A DNA stretch of 64,000 nt from Rotaria sordida (GCA_905250125.1 CAJNOL010001169.1:9584-73583), one strand, 5' to 3'; counted from the stretch's first letter, positions 23,640-35,608 are shown. The notes: generated by a model not told the origin, from the sequence alone. Made by a program: numbers and translations.

Positions 23640-26120
23640 AATATAGATGATCTGAAAAATAAAGAAATCATTTTATCAGTAAGTGTATCTGTGAGGGAGA
23701 TTTTTATTAACAATGTGCGCCATCATTTCTGTAACTTAAACTCTTGTCATAGACATGAGTGAAAGCAAATAAAATGAGATGCAATTAATGGTAAAAAAAT
23801 CACCATTCTCTCAATGTGAGAAATGAAAACAAAATTTACAAACGCAGCAGAAAATGCGTGCCTAATGCAATAAACATACATTTCTTTTCGATGTGGTCAG
23901 GTATTTATTGAAAATGCTTTAAATCGGAAGGAACCGAATAAATCAATCAATGACAAAATCTATTCAGAGAATATTTTACTCATACAAAGGAAGATGTTTA
24001 CGATTGTCGATTACAATTGCGTAACAATATGCTTCTAATGATGTACAGATATTTTGTAAACGAATCATACTAGTTTTTGCCTACAAGGTATATTTTGACT
24101 ATCAAATATTTTGAAAAAAGAAAAGCTTGACGCAAGAAGTTGTTTTTTTATTGTTCGATTTTTGATGAAAATGTTGTCTATCTTCTGTATGCACCATAAT
24201 TCATCATAAATAGCTCAAGGAAGCAGAAGAACAGAAGAAAAATTCAAGAAATACAACTGGCACGTGTAAATATGAATGCAAGGTAAAACATCATTTTTCA
24301 TTTCTATGCATTTACAGTTACGATGAAATCCAATGATGACATCAAGGATGAAATGAGTAACTTGCTATTATCCGCTGTTCGTCAAGAAGATGTCAACAAC
24401 ATCTTTCAGCAGGAAATCAAATTTTGTACCGAATACACTTATCCAAAAGTACAAAACTAGCTTTGGCAAAAACTTTGGTTAACGAACGTTATAGCTTTAT
24501 ATTAATAAAGTTTGAATCTGATTGCTTAAGGACTTTCACATGGTGAAGTAGTTTTGTGTTCGTTTAATCCAAGGAACGAAGAAAAGCGTGTAATATATTC
24601 CAGATTTGATTTCCATTCTATATTCATTTTGCTCTTGGTTAGTTTAAACTGCTAATTGATTGATTCAAGCAATAGTATCTTGGTGTTTAATATGATATCA
24701 ATTCTATCATCCTTGCCTGATATTATCAATCAAAAATGCGTGATGATGTTTCTTCACGTGGTCGCTCACCTTGAGTGATTACCATCATATTGGATGGCAT
24801 GCATGCAACACACGAACGATTTATGAATATAAGTTTAAAAAAGTCAGTGAAGCTTGTACACATAAGAAGAGAGAAGAACAGAATGAAGTATATGTAGCTA
24901 TTGCTCTGATCACATGTTATAACTAATGAAGCGAAGTTTTTCGTTATTGCTTATTCAATTAGTATGTCAAAAGCATAGGTTCGTTTATTTGGCTTAATAC
25001 AAGTTATTCTAGACTTATAAATGCACTAGTTCCTTCGTTTTTCTAAAGCCATGAAAGCTATTCTATTGATTACATTATTCCAAATTCTTCTTTTTCTACG
25101 GAAGTAGTTTTGCAGTTATTATCTGTGATTAATGAAGAAAATGTTTCAGAAGAGCTTAGTATACCAATATGAGTATCACTTTCTCGTTCATATGTTTGTA
25201 TGTCCTCTTCTTTTGATTTTTCTTCCTTTTGAAGATGATGTTTGTATCGATAGACCTACAAATACATCCATCTTAATATCATTCTTATATTCTTATACAG
25301 TATGATATCCATTTTCACTCTCGACAGTGTATCTCTATATATTATGATGTCCTTTTTGGGGTCATCCTTTATTATCGTTGACGAGTGCCCTCGCTACTCT
25401 TTCTTCTTTGTTCTTCACGGTACATCGCTTTTGGACACATTCTTTTCTATTCTTCGCTCACATAGTATTCTTGCCTCTTCGCTTTATTCTTGTCGTTCGA
25501 GAACGAATATTATCTTTGATGATATTCTTTTTTTTCTTTTTCTTTCTCATATATATGTGCATGCTTTTGTTTCTTTTCTTGAAATATATACATAGAAGAG
25601 TACAGTTTCTCTTCCATTTGTAGACGGGGATTTATCATTTCACAGAGAGAGAGTCCATATTCTTGTATCGCGATATAGGATAATATCGTTTGTAGTGTTA
25701 TCTATGTGCTTTTGTACGCAACATGATATTCTTTTCGTATCTGTCTTTATATAGTTTACTTCTTGTATATGTTCCATAATCTTTTTCCTTTTATGAAGAG
25801 AGTACATTTAGTCGGAAGAAATGCAGTGAATAAATATCTATGAATGAGAATAGATGCAATACAAAGCAGTTGTTAAAGAGTATAGGCATAAAATAGTTGT
25901 AGAAGAAGAGAGAGACTATTCTATACATTACAGTGTTACAGTATGTTTCTTTGATTATATTGTGTAAAGAGCTACTAGTGTTGAAATAAAGATCTATTCA
26001 ACCAGTAACGTAAAGTTTTTATTCTGCTCTATCAATCTTTCATTTCTTATTATTTCAATATTCTGATCACTTTACATCAGATTATATGTATTCATATACA
26101 ATATCAGTACGATATCTGAA
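23640..26120. other. Mostly empty, one possible terminal exon
   Basis: A 46-codon frame at 24322-24459 (+), starting MKSNDDIKDEMSNLL, follows a splice-acceptor-like TTTACAG (24316) and precedes an AATAAAG at about 24506, so it might be the last exon of an unknown gene. A pyrimidine-rich run spans 25300-25620. Nothing else was recognised. Confidence 0.35.
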
Positions 26121-26128
26121 TTTTTATG

Positions 26129-26960
26129 CAGGGGCGGCGCGAAGAGCTCAGAGCAGGGGGAGGGTATTATGAAAAATGGGAGAAAATAGAAAAAAGTCTC
26201 TAAATTGTAAGTACCTAGTACCTTTTTTTTACTAGTGTTTTTGAAAGCAAGTAGATAGGTAGATTCTTCTGTTATCAATTACAAAAAATGGAGAACATTG
26301 TAATAAAGGTTCTTCAGAACCGGAAGAAGTTCAAAATATATCTTCTCGGAAGTTGAAAAATTTTTCAGACATTTTCTCCAAACTTGGAGAAATTTTGAGA
26401 CATTTTTTCCAAAATTGAAGAAATTTTGGGACATTCTCTCATTAACTGGTGAAATTTTAAGACATTTTCTCTCAAATCGGAGAAGTTTTGAGACATTTTC
26501 TTCAAAATTTGAGGAATTTTAAGACATTCTGTCCCAAATTGAAGAAAGTCTGAGACATTTCCTCATTGGTTGGGGAAATTTTAAGACATTTTCTCTCAAA
26601 TCGGAGAAGTTTTGAGACATTTTTTCCAAAATCGAAGAAGTTTTTGGAACGTATTCTCACCAACTCGAAAAATTTTGAGACATTTTCTGCAAAATTCAAG
26701 AAATTTTGAGATATCCTCTCACCAACTAGAGAATTTTTAAGATATTTTCTGCCAAATTGAAGAAATTTTGAGACATTTTCTTCAAAATTAGAGCAATTTT
26801 GGGACATTTTCTCATTGACTGGAGAAATTTTAAGACATTTTCTACCAAAATGGAGTAATTTTGGGACAGTTTTTCTCAAAATCGGAGAAAGCTGCAGTCG
26901 AACTTTCCAAAGCAGGGGGGGGTACCCTCCCCCAACCCCCCCCCGCTCGCGCCGCCCCTG
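26129..26960. mobile_element. Non-autonomous hAT-like element with internal minisatellite
   Basis: An 832-bp element flanked by a perfect 8-bp duplication TTTTTATG (26121-26128 and 26961-26968). The ends are CAGGGGCGGCGCGA and its complement, followed on both sides by G-rich sequence ending GGGGGAGGGTA. CAGGGG termini and 8-bp duplications are typical of hAT. The interior (about 26338-26890) holds some 17 copies of a ~31-bp unit, consensus near GACATTTTCTCCAAAATTGG plus AGAAATTTTGA. A long open frame across it (26502-26879, -) merely translates the repeat and is not a gene. Confidence 0.9.
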
Positions 26961-26968
26961 TTTTTATG

Positions 26969-27796
26969 TTACACTTAGGTGATAGTAAATTCAAGTGAAT
27001 TTATTCGGAATAATGTGAAAACATAGGCCTAAATATCTATTTCGAATGAAGTTGTTTGAACTCACTGTCATCAAAATTCTTTTTTTAAGAAATTCGTTCA
27101 CTAATTAAAGATGAGAATGATGATGACTATAAAACGAATCTAGCAAAAGAAGGATTGAGAATAATGTCGTAACAGAGATGTTTTGATTTTGATATAAGCT
27201 TGAAAGTCTGTAATCAATTGAGCATTTCTCTTAGTTTTTGAAATTTTCGTCCATCGTATAACATCTTTCAATAATATTTATAGCCGTTTTGCAAGATTTC
27301 TGGCGATGATCAAAAGAAAATAAGTTCTATAGCCATTTTTTTTTACTAAAACTCGCTAAAATGTTACGTCTCGACGAGGACAATGAATATTCCGTATTTA
27401 AGTATTCGAGAATTTTTCGCTATTGTTCAAAAAAGTGTTTGTTTAAAAAGTCAACATTTTAGAGTGATTTAATATTTTTAACATTGATTTTTTTTTAAAT
27501 TGATAAAACTAAAAATTTTCAATGAAAAAAGAATGTTCACAAGGAAATGTAGGATGAGTTCTCAGTTCTTGTTTCAAATCTTTAGAAGACTCACTGGATG
27601 ACGTTTTTTGTTCGTCTCGTTACAGGAAAAGTTTTTTCCTGGCATAAATAAAGCTTCTCACACATGTTCTGTTCTCTTGTTGCAGCAATGAAGAGAAGAA
27701 CAAAGTACAAAAAAAAAGTCATTTTCTTTTCTCTCATCATAAATATAATTTTCAAGAACTTTGTTGATTTGACTTTTTCTTTAGTCAGAACGATTC
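26969..27796. other. Intergenic upstream of the SMYD gene
   Basis: AT-rich; it presumably carries the promoter and 5' UTR of the downstream gene. A pyrimidine-rich stretch ending TTTAG lies just before the start codon and may be a 5' UTR splice acceptor. Confidence 0.4.
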
Positions 27797-29035
27797 ATGA
27801 CCGAAAGCAAAGTGAGTGTTATCTGCACAGTACAGAAAGGACGCTGCTTGATTACAAATCATGATGTCTCACAAGGCGACATTCTACTGGTATCAAAACC
27901 ATATGCTCTCATTCCATCCATAGCGAAAAAGAATTACGTATGTGCAAACTGTATGCATATTTCAAAAGAGCGAACCCGTGCGAGGGAGATGGTCGCATGC
28001 CGTCAAGGTTGTCTTCATGTATTTTACTGTTCAGATAAATGTGAACGACAGCATTGGGACAAATTTCATCAGTACGAATGTTCATTTCTCGATGAAATAT
28101 GCGCCTTACAAGATTATAATTACAATGAAAATGTTATTAATTATGCTCGACTTGTTATGCGCATGCTTACTCAGCGATTACACGATCTCTTAGACAAGCC
28201 ACAGAATATTTTACTTGAAGATGTTTTTATGATGTTATCACATTTCGATGAATTTTCAAAGAAAGAGAAAAATGAATTTGGAACTGTAGCCAAAACGCTA
28301 ACGAAATATATATTAACGCGACTCATACCTCATTTAACCAAAGATAAACATGAATTTATTAGTTTCATTCAATCCTTCCTGCCAGATAGTGCAGATGCTA
28401 AAGAAGTCGAAATTATCGATTCTGATCGATGGTTAGCCAAAATGACTAGTTTATGCTCACTCTCCGATGATGCCACCATTATTGAAACATTAAAATATCT
28501 AATGCATAAAGTGTACATCCTTATTTGTGTGGAAGAAGTCAACGGATTCTTTCATAATACTTTTACGTTCGATGGCTACTCTCAAGCACCTCAAATGTAT
28601 GCTCTGGGAGTGTATCCATTTGTTGCTTTCTTTAATCACTCCTGCTCATCAAACATCGATCGTTTTCTGGTTGAAGAAGATGGAACGAAATTTCAGATGG
28701 GCGATCTTGTGTTCTTTGCAGCACATTCTCTAAAGAAGGATGAACAACTATGTATAAGCTATGGAGGACGAAAATGTGACCTTTATATGCAAGACCAAGT
28801 TAATGTTGACGATATTATCAAAAATCAAACAATAAGAAAACAACAACTGAAAGATGAGTATTTCTTTGATTGCGAATGTGCACGTTGTGTCAGCGAGTCA
28901 AAGGGAGAACTTGATCAGTCTTTTATGGCTTTAGTAAAAGAACTCAAATGCACAAAGCCGAATTGCAAAGGTTGGTTCATTCCATCCCTTGAAAAGCATA
29001 CTATGCGTTGTGAAGCATGTGGGATGTCACGATAG
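27797..29035 (+). CDS. SET and MYND domain (SMYD-type) protein lysine methyltransferase
   Basis: An intact single-exon frame of 412 residues. The split SET domain begins at residues 6-45 (SVICTVQKGRCLITNHDV, GDIL). A MYND zinc finger at 49-95 has the Cys/His series CANC, CRQGC, YCSDKC, H and C. The SET core includes FFNHSCSSNI (279-288), which lines the SAM site, and CISYG (319-323). The post-SET zinc site is FDCECARC (357-364). A final Cys group (CTKPNC, CEACG) forms a small zinc ribbon. Length is close to SMYD2/3, though the C-terminal TPR-like part is reduced. The family methylates lysines on histones and cytosolic proteins; the target is unknown. All visible catalytic motifs are present. 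The poly(A) signal is at 29058. Confidence 0.93.
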   Translation: MTESKVSVICTVQKGRCLITNHDVSQGDILLVSKPYALIPSIAKKNYVCANCMHISKERTRAREMVACRQGCLHVFYCSDKCERQHWDKFHQYECSFLDEICALQDYNYNENVINYARLVMRMLTQRLHDLLDKPQNILLEDVFMMLSHFDEFSKKEKNEFGTVAKTLTKYILTRLIPHLTKDKHEFISFIQSFLPDSADAKEVEIIDSDRWLAKMTSLCSLSDDATIIETLKYLMHKVYILICVEEVNGFFHNTFTFDGYSQAPQMYALGVYPFVAFFNHSCSSNIDRFLVEEDGTKFQMGDLVFFAAHSLKKDEQLCISYGGRKCDLYMQDQVNVDDIIKNQTIRKQQLKDEYFFDCECARCVSESKGELDQSFMALVKELKCTKPNCKGWFIPSLEKHTMRCEACGMSR

Positions 29036-29150
29036 AACTTTTTTTTTTAATCTATGAAATAAAACTTTAAATACGTAACTAATATAACGTTTGATCAAAC
29101 GATCTTACTCACGTGATGACGACAACAATAACAAAATATCTGATCTGAGA

Positions 29151-29195
29151 ATGTGGGTGAGGGTGAGTATAGGAGAAACACTCACACCTACATCC
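29151..29195. repeat. Telomere-like G-then-C tract
   Basis: AATGTGGGTGAGGGTGAG, spacer TATAGGAGAAA, then CACTCACACCTACATCC. It lies about 115 bp beyond the SMYD stop. Confidence 0.65.
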
Positions 29196-29403
29196 ATCTT
29201 ACGCACCGTTTGCGATGTCAGTATTGGTGTATTTATTGGCTTGGAAAATCTCGTCAGTGTTATATTTAAATGTTAAACTCGAAAATGTTTAGGACTTGAG
29301 ATAGTTCGGATCTTTGGCGCAAGTGGCTAAACGATGAACATGCTCACTGCTCCGGATAAGCAGTCCACGAGCTCGCGAGTTGGGATGAATTCGTGATCAA
29401 TGT

Positions 29404-29449
29404 AGGGGTGTGGGTGTATGGGGCTGCAGGGAGGAAAACACCCACATCC
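29404..29449. repeat. Telomere-like G-then-C tract
   Basis: GGGGTGTGGGTGTATGGGG, spacer CTGCAGGGAGGAAAA, then CACCCACATCC. It sits between the SMYD gene and the aminopeptidase relic. Confidence 0.65.
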
Positions 29450-29530
29450 GTATGAAGTAATATACCTATAGAAAATCAAGTAAACCTAAGCAATGTATTA
29501 ATATTGATTCATTTTCAAAAATCAGTATCC

Positions 29531-31943
29531 ATGAGTTCATATTTATTAGTTCTTATTGTTGCGGATTTTGAATACCTAACTCGCAATAATACAGGTTTTC
29601 GTGGAAATATCACAACAAATGTATGTGCACAACTAGATAAAAAAATGATTTATATTATGCACTTGAAATAGCAACACAAAATGTTAATAATTTTGAGAAA
29701 CAATATCAAATCAATTATCCATTGACAAAATGTGACCATATTGTTCTGCTAAAATTCTTTAATGGTAGATAAATTCTATCAAACCGTATTTTCATAGTCG
29801 ATAACGGTTTTCGATTTAGGTGTGATGGAAAATTTTAGTTGTATTATGTATATTGAATCACGATTACTCTATAATAATATTACATCAACAATGCTCAACA
29901 AACAAGATCTAGCACTTTTTATAGCTCACGAGGTATAAATGATGAGAAGTTTTTCTTTATTTGAAAAAAGACAAGCAGTTTGACTGAAAATATGCATCAG
30001 ATCTAGATAGTCTCAATATTCCTCCAAATATTTATTTTAATTTTATATGTCATATAATTAGGAAAAAGAAGAAACTTGATTATGTCTTTTGCAAAATAGT
30101 TTTTGATTTTTGATAAAAACTAGTTTTTTAAAGGATTAGATATGAGTACAGAGTGTACTAATATTGAGGTTACCAATACTTGATGCTGTTGGCGTGGAAG
30201 TTTTAGTAGGAAAACATTGTCTAAATATGTCTGTTCTCAAATAATTCAATGAACTATATTCAATAATAATAAAAAACTAAAAAAGAAGAAATATTTTCGT
30301 TTTTTCTTAGCTATCATATCGATGGTTCAGTAAAAATAAAGTGCATCCTGATTGGGATTCTTATGAACAACATATTGCACAAGAATAGTTTCCCATTATG
30401 CAAGATGATGTCATTTCATTTTCGCTTTCAATTACGAGACAAATAACATATGATGAACAACTAAGCAATATTTACAATTCACTCACTTATTTGAAACATT
30501 CTTCATTAGTTTGTATGATGTAGAATTTTATTACTAAAGATACATTTAATCAAGGTATTTCAAAGTATCTCAAAAATCATCTTTATTCAATAGTAGAAAA
30601 AACCGATCGTTGGCAAAATTTAAATGAACAAATGATTACAGATAATATTTTGTTACCGAGAAATACTAGTCTTAGTGGTATAATGAATGCATGGATTGAT
30701 CAGATAAGTTATCCTTATGTAGAAGTAATACGTGCCTATTCAATAAATATGATTTTAATTAGTCAACATCAGTTTTTATTTGATGTTAAAGCGCAACCAC
30801 CCAATTCTCCTGATAACTATCAATGGTATATTCCATTTCAATTCAAATCTTTATGATGATCATCATCATCATCATCATTAAGTATTACATAACTCAATGA
30901 GAAACAAATAAACATAACTATGGATACAAGTATACAATCGAATGAATGGATTTTAGCTAATCCAAATCTGTTAGGTTTCTTTCGTACAAATTATGATATA
31001 CGAAATTGGCAAATGACTATTGAACAACTTAAAAGCAGTCATGAGAATTTCACAATAATCGAAAGAGCAGGTCTTGTTGATGATCTATTCAACTTAGCTA
31101 GAATAAGTCTGTACTGTCGTTGAAAAAATAAAACTTTAAAATTCTTATTTTAATTTTAATAGATATTCTACGGTTATCACTTGTTTTCGATATGCTAAAT
31201 TAGAACAAGGATATATTGTTTGAGAACGTATTATGGTAGGTATTCAGTATATTGAGCAAATGCTTACAACAAATTATTCAAATATTAATATTTATAAACA
31301 ATGGCGTTCCGATTTAATTGATCTTATCCGACCAATTAATACTTATTTTGATTGGAATAGTCAATCAATGAGTGAAAAATGGATCGATACGGTTTATCGA
31401 AATGTAATTTTATCGACTGCTTATCAATATAGTTCGAAGAGTTGTACTGATTATGCTCAACAACTCTTTCAAGAATGTTTCAATCATCCATCGAATAATA
31501 CAATTGAAATAAATTATCGAGAAATTGTCTATTGTACAAATATGCGTTTAGGTAGTCGAACTCTATTTCAATGTCTATTTCATCAATATCAAATAACAAA
31601 TGATACAGAAGAAATTTCACGGTTACAATCGGCTCTTACATGTACACATGACATTCAATTAATTCGATATTTACTTGAAATTCATTTTAATTCTAACTTA
31701 AATATTATTCAACAAAACGATATTCTTTCTGGAATAAGACTAATTTGTCGAAATTTAATAGGTATTAATGATTGTTGGTCATATGTACATTCAAAATGGA
31801 AATATTTATTGAAAAATTTTGGACATTATAATTTTACTTCATTTATTCAAGAATTAACAGAAAAATTCAATACCAAACAACAATTGAATGAATTTGAATT
31901 ATTCATCGAACAAACAAGGAATCAGGTGAGATTAACACGTTGA
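29531..31943 (+). pseudogene. M1 (aminopeptidase N-type) gene relic, N-terminally truncated
   Basis: The coding signal starts mid-protein with MSSYLLVLIVADFEY, matching the end of the M1 N-terminal domain. The exopeptidase motif survives as GVMEN, formed across an intron (about 29769-29820). The zinc motif is split by an intron (29933-30310): IAHE joins LSYRWF, so HEXXH reads HELSY and the second His ligand is lost. The usual ~60 residues that follow, including the third zinc ligand, are absent. Stops occur after EQHIAQE and after LVCMM. The C-terminal ERAP1-like helical domain (30911-31943) is well preserved, for example ANPNLLGFFRTNYD. It cannot be an active peptidase. The last exon ends at a GTGAG donor, and a piggyBac element occupies the presumed intron. 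Confidence 0.85.
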
Positions 31944-34742
31944 CTGTCCGGTGCATCATATGTGATGCACGATACTTTGGACTGAGACGTCCCGTGCATC
32001 ACATATGATGCATGCGCAGCATATGATATTTGAAGCTAGAATTTGTTAGACGTAACTAACTGACTGCATTTCAACTATTGGGACGTATCGGTACGATGTA
32101 AGGAAGTATTCTAGTTCATGGTTGAATTACATATGATGCACTGAACATAATAAAGTCCTAAAAAACATAGCGCTTTGCTTTTATTTGAGAAAAAAAGTGA
32201 ATGCTCAATTTCAGATGTTTTTATTACAAAAAAGTGTTTCAACATAAAACAAACTTTTCTTTTTTACCAATTTAAATGAAAATAAAAGAATAGTCACAAG
32301 TTCCAGTAATGATGTTTAGTGACACTCATTAAAGCAAGATAAACAGAATGGTTTCTTGCATTGTCTACATTCTGTTGAGACTTGTTTGCATTTTTTTCTT
32401 GCATAAGAAGCACTATACGATTCCCTTATTTTTTGATAACATTCATAACATCTTTTCCTGCTTATAATCCCATTCTCTTTTCTTGGAATTTCTTGTAATT
32501 GATGAGTTTTATTGGTATTTTTATCAGTAGAAGTTTCAAGATGTTGTTGTACTACCAAATAATCAATTAAATGTTCAACGAATTGTAATTGTCGTAAAGG
32601 TTTTTCTGGATATAATTCATTGTATATAATACTACTATTTACTAATACAGTACCAAAAATTAATTCTACAGCTAATTTTTTATACCATGTGAATGATTTT
32701 CTTAGTGAAGTATAATAGCTGCTCATCTGATCAGACAAGTCAATCCCTTGCTTTCCTTTGTTGTAGTCTTGAATTATTTTTGGTTTCATTACCGGATTTC
32801 CAGCTCTGTCTTTTTTAGTTTCAATGAGATCGTCCCCATGACACGTCGATAACATTAAAACATCTCGTTTATCGCACCATTTGATTACCGTTATATTGCA
32901 TGCTTGCTTGGCTATTACTTCACCTTTTTTTAATTGGTAATTTATTATTTCTTTTGGAATATTCTTTCGATTTTTTCTCAATGTTCCACATAGATCAGTA
33001 TTATGTTCTTTTAAATACAACGCCAAAGGAATGCTTGTATAGAAGTTATCTGTTATAAAAAGTCTTCCTTCATTTAGAAGTTCTTTTCCCAAATTAATGA
33101 CAATCGAACCAGGCTTGTCTAGTCCATCTGTACGTGGATCCTGTCCAGAGTAAACTTGGAATGACCAAACAAATCCGTTTGGAGTACATAGTTTGTATAC
33201 TTTTATTCCATACTTATGCGTTTTTGAAGGATTGTACTGCCTAAATTTCAGTCTTCCACGAAATAAGATCATAGTCTCATCTATAACAACTGTATCACCT
33301 GGAATGTATAATTTTCTAATATTTTCCATTACAAGATTGATCAGCGGATTTATTTTAAATAAACGGTTTGTGTCTTCTCTAGGAAGAGAATTATCAACAA
33401 AATGCCAACATCGTAATATTGCAGAGAATCTGTTGTAACTCATGTCAATCTTATGCAATAATGGATGATAATAAATATCATTTTTCTTCCAGTAGTATTC
33501 AATTTTTGGATATCTTACTAAACCCATAAATAGTATAATTCCAAAAAATTTTTTCATTGTGCTGCTGTCTATATCTTTCCATCTATTTATTCTACTTGAT
33601 TGTGTAAATTTCTTAGAATTTCTCATACAATTGGCGTAACGATTTGTTTCTGTTACCATTAATTGTATAATATTATCATCAATTATAGTAAAAAATATAT
33701 CAGATGGTGTAATTTTTCCTTCGGGACCGGTAGCAGTAAATTGAAACTGTATACCTTCACTTCCGATAAACACTAATCTACTTAAATTTTCAACTTTAGA
33801 AATCCAATGCAGATTAGAAGTATCCGTATCCATAATGCAATCATTTTCTGTTTCGAATGTAAGTTCAGTTTCTGTGTTCTCTATGTATGGTTCAAATTCA
33901 GAGTCATCCGAAAATTCACTTTCACTTTCGCCATCCGTTAATTCAAAACTTAAATCCTGACTACTGTCATAACTACTTTCATCCATTGTATCTTCTGCAT
34001 ATTCTGGTAGTCTTTCTTCAGTAAGAGGTTTTCTCGAAGAAGCCATTCTTCTCTAAATAATTATTACATTTAAAATGTGCTACAAGAAAATATTTCACTT
34101 TTTAATACTTACTTGTCAATATGTATAAATCACCACGAAATAAGTAAAATAGAAAAACTGCACTCGCTTTCGTCGCTATTATAGTGGACTCATTTATATA
34201 TCTTTTTTCTTTCTTTCTTCGCTTCTACGATGCCGTACAGAAGACAAGCACGACATAATATGCACAAAATATCTTTTTTTTTTCTTCTTTTCTCTTCTTT
34301 TCTTCACTTGGACATTTCCCTTCTCTTTATGTTGTTCAGGCATATTATCCTCTTCGTCATATTTTATTTCTGGAGTGTTTGGTATTTCCTAACTCGTTTA
34401 TATATATAATCACCATTTCCCCAATAAAGTTAGTTCAGTATTGATCTAACAGATCAATCATTTCTTTACAGTCGAGCTAAATCAAGTATCGATAAACGGT
34501 ACAAAATAGATTATTTTGGCGAGAAAGATGCCCAGAGAAAATAAAAGAAGCACTTGATCTAAGAGCGACAGTTGAATCATATGTGTTGCATGAAAAAAAA
34601 CATTGAAGATATGTTTAATACTTATCTTTGTGTTATATAAACGTAATACACTCCAAAAAATAATATATTTTAAAATTAAAAAAGAAAATAAAAAGTGGAC
34701 GTAGAACAAGTACTATTTTTTCTCATGGGGACAGTCAACGTG
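31936..34742 (-). mobile_element. piggyBac transposon, apparently complete
   Basis: A 2807-bp element flanked by TTAA on both sides (31932-31935 and 34743-34746). The terminal inverted repeats are a perfect 14 bp, CACGTTGACTGTCC. Imperfect subterminal palindromes, GTGCATCATATGTGATGCAC and CGTGCATCACATATGATGCA, lie just inside the left end, and related CATATG-containing sequence is found near the right end. The single transposase frame is open. Perfect ends and an intact frame suggest a recent insertion. It lies directly behind the decayed aminopeptidase exon. Confidence 0.95.
32316..34046 (-). CDS. piggyBac transposase (DDE_Tnp_1_7 family)
   Basis: A 576-residue uninterrupted frame. The acidic N-terminus (residues 1-70) is followed by the dimerisation and DNA-binding region, then the RNase-H-like catalytic core. 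The catalytic aspartates are recognisable as D256 (TVVIDETM), D333 (FITDNFYTS) and D436 (GIDLSDQM), spaced almost exactly as D268, D346 and D447 in the Trichoplusia enzyme. The C-terminal Cys-rich domain (about 530-576, with CYECYQ, CRQC, CLSC) binds terminal repeats in relatives. It excises and inserts at TTAA without scars. The frame begins at 34046; no intron was seen. All motifs needed for activity seem present, though activity itself is inference. Confidence 0.95.
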   Translation of the reverse strand: MASSRKPLTEERLPEYAEDTMDESSYDSSQDLSFELTDGESESEFSDDSEFEPYIENTETELTFETENDCIMDTDTSNLHWISKVENLSRLVFIGSEGIQFQFTATGPEGKITPSDIFFTIIDDNIIQLMVTETNRYANCMRNSKKFTQSSRINRWKDIDSSTMKKFFGIILFMGLVRYPKIEYYWKKNDIYYHPLLHKIDMSYNRFSAILRCWHFVDNSLPREDTNRLFKINPLINLVMENIRKLYIPGDTVVIDETMILFRGRLKFRQYNPSKTHKYGIKVYKLCTPNGFVWSFQVYSGQDPRTDGLDKPGSIVINLGKELLNEGRLFITDNFYTSIPLALYLKEHNTDLCGTLRKNRKNIPKEIINYQLKKGEVIAKQACNITVIKWCDKRDVLMLSTCHGDDLIETKKDRAGNPVMKPKIIQDYNKGKQGIDLSDQMSSYYTSLRKSFTWYKKLAVELIFGTVLVNSSIIYNELYPEKPLRQLQFVEHLIDYLVVQQHLETSTDKNTNKTHQLQEIPRKENGIISRKRCYECYQKIRESYSASYARKKCKQVSTECRQCKKPFCLSCFNECH

Positions 34743-34746
34743 TTAA

Positions 34747-35608
34747 TACTTTGATTTATTTTCATTTTTTTGTTTCCGAGAAAGAATTGTGTTTTTACAA
34801 TGATCGAACTATTGAAATTTCGAATTTCGAAAACTTTCAATCTTTACATCCTTCTGATTTGATCTATCTCAACTATATTCAAATATTGGTAGTATTATTT
34901 TCTTTTTTTGTAAAAACAAAACATCGATTCTGATACTTTTATCGACGAATTCTTTCTGTATACTAGCATTATTAATTTAAATTTACGAAAGTTTTTTTAA
35001 TTAATAAATATTTCTATTACGTGGGTGTGGGTGTGTGGGATGTGAAAGAGTGCAGCTGTGGGTCTCCTCTTCACCAACACTAACACTGAAATTCACTCAA
35101 ATGCCCACCCACTCGCACACCCTCACTTTTATTGTTGTAATCCGCATTATACCCGACAACTCACAGATCTAAAAAGAAACGAAAAAAAAATGTATTGAAT
35201 TCTTACAAACAGCATCAATCATACGATGAATTGTATATCTTTTATGAAAATATTCGTCTGTTTCCATCGTAATCTGATATCCACGCAACAATTTTATCTC
35301 GGTTTGTGTTTCAGGTGTCTTTCAAAAGAATCACTATTTTTTATCTATCTCTCTCGATTTATGTATAAGAACAACGCGTCAGAGAGTTTTTCTTTCGTCC
35401 AGTCGTTTATCTAACATTTGATCATTTTCCAAGACGATATTTCATCACTAGTTACTTGTAAATGCTGCATGAAAGGATAATTTGTAGAGAGCAACAATGG
35501 CGATCAATGAAGCCTCTACGTGTGCATTTTATCTGAAAGAAAAAGAAACTTGACGTGTATCATCGAGGTAATAAATACTATTCTTCATTTCTTTTGTCTT
35601 TGGTAGAT
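34747..35608. other. Intergenic with one telomere-like tract
   Basis: Short frames only. If the aminopeptidase had a final exon downstream of the piggyBac insertion it should lie here, but none could be recognised. A splice-acceptor-like TTTGGTAG precedes the F-box start at 35609. Confidence 0.4.
35021..35126. repeat. Telomere-like G-then-C tract
   Basis: GTGGGTGTGGGTGTGTGGG starts the G-rich arm. The spacer is CTCCTCTTC. The C-rich arm ends CTCGCACACCCTCAC. Confidence 0.8.

Noticed and set aside
26502-26879. 125-codon frame on the minus strand
   Set aside because: It is a repetitive product of the 31-bp minisatellite inside the hAT-like element.
29312-29395. tRNA- or tRNA-SINE-like sequence with a good A-box-like TGGCGCAAGTGGC
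   Set aside because: The B box is poor, no acceptor stem pairs, and the anticodon arm does not fold convincingly.
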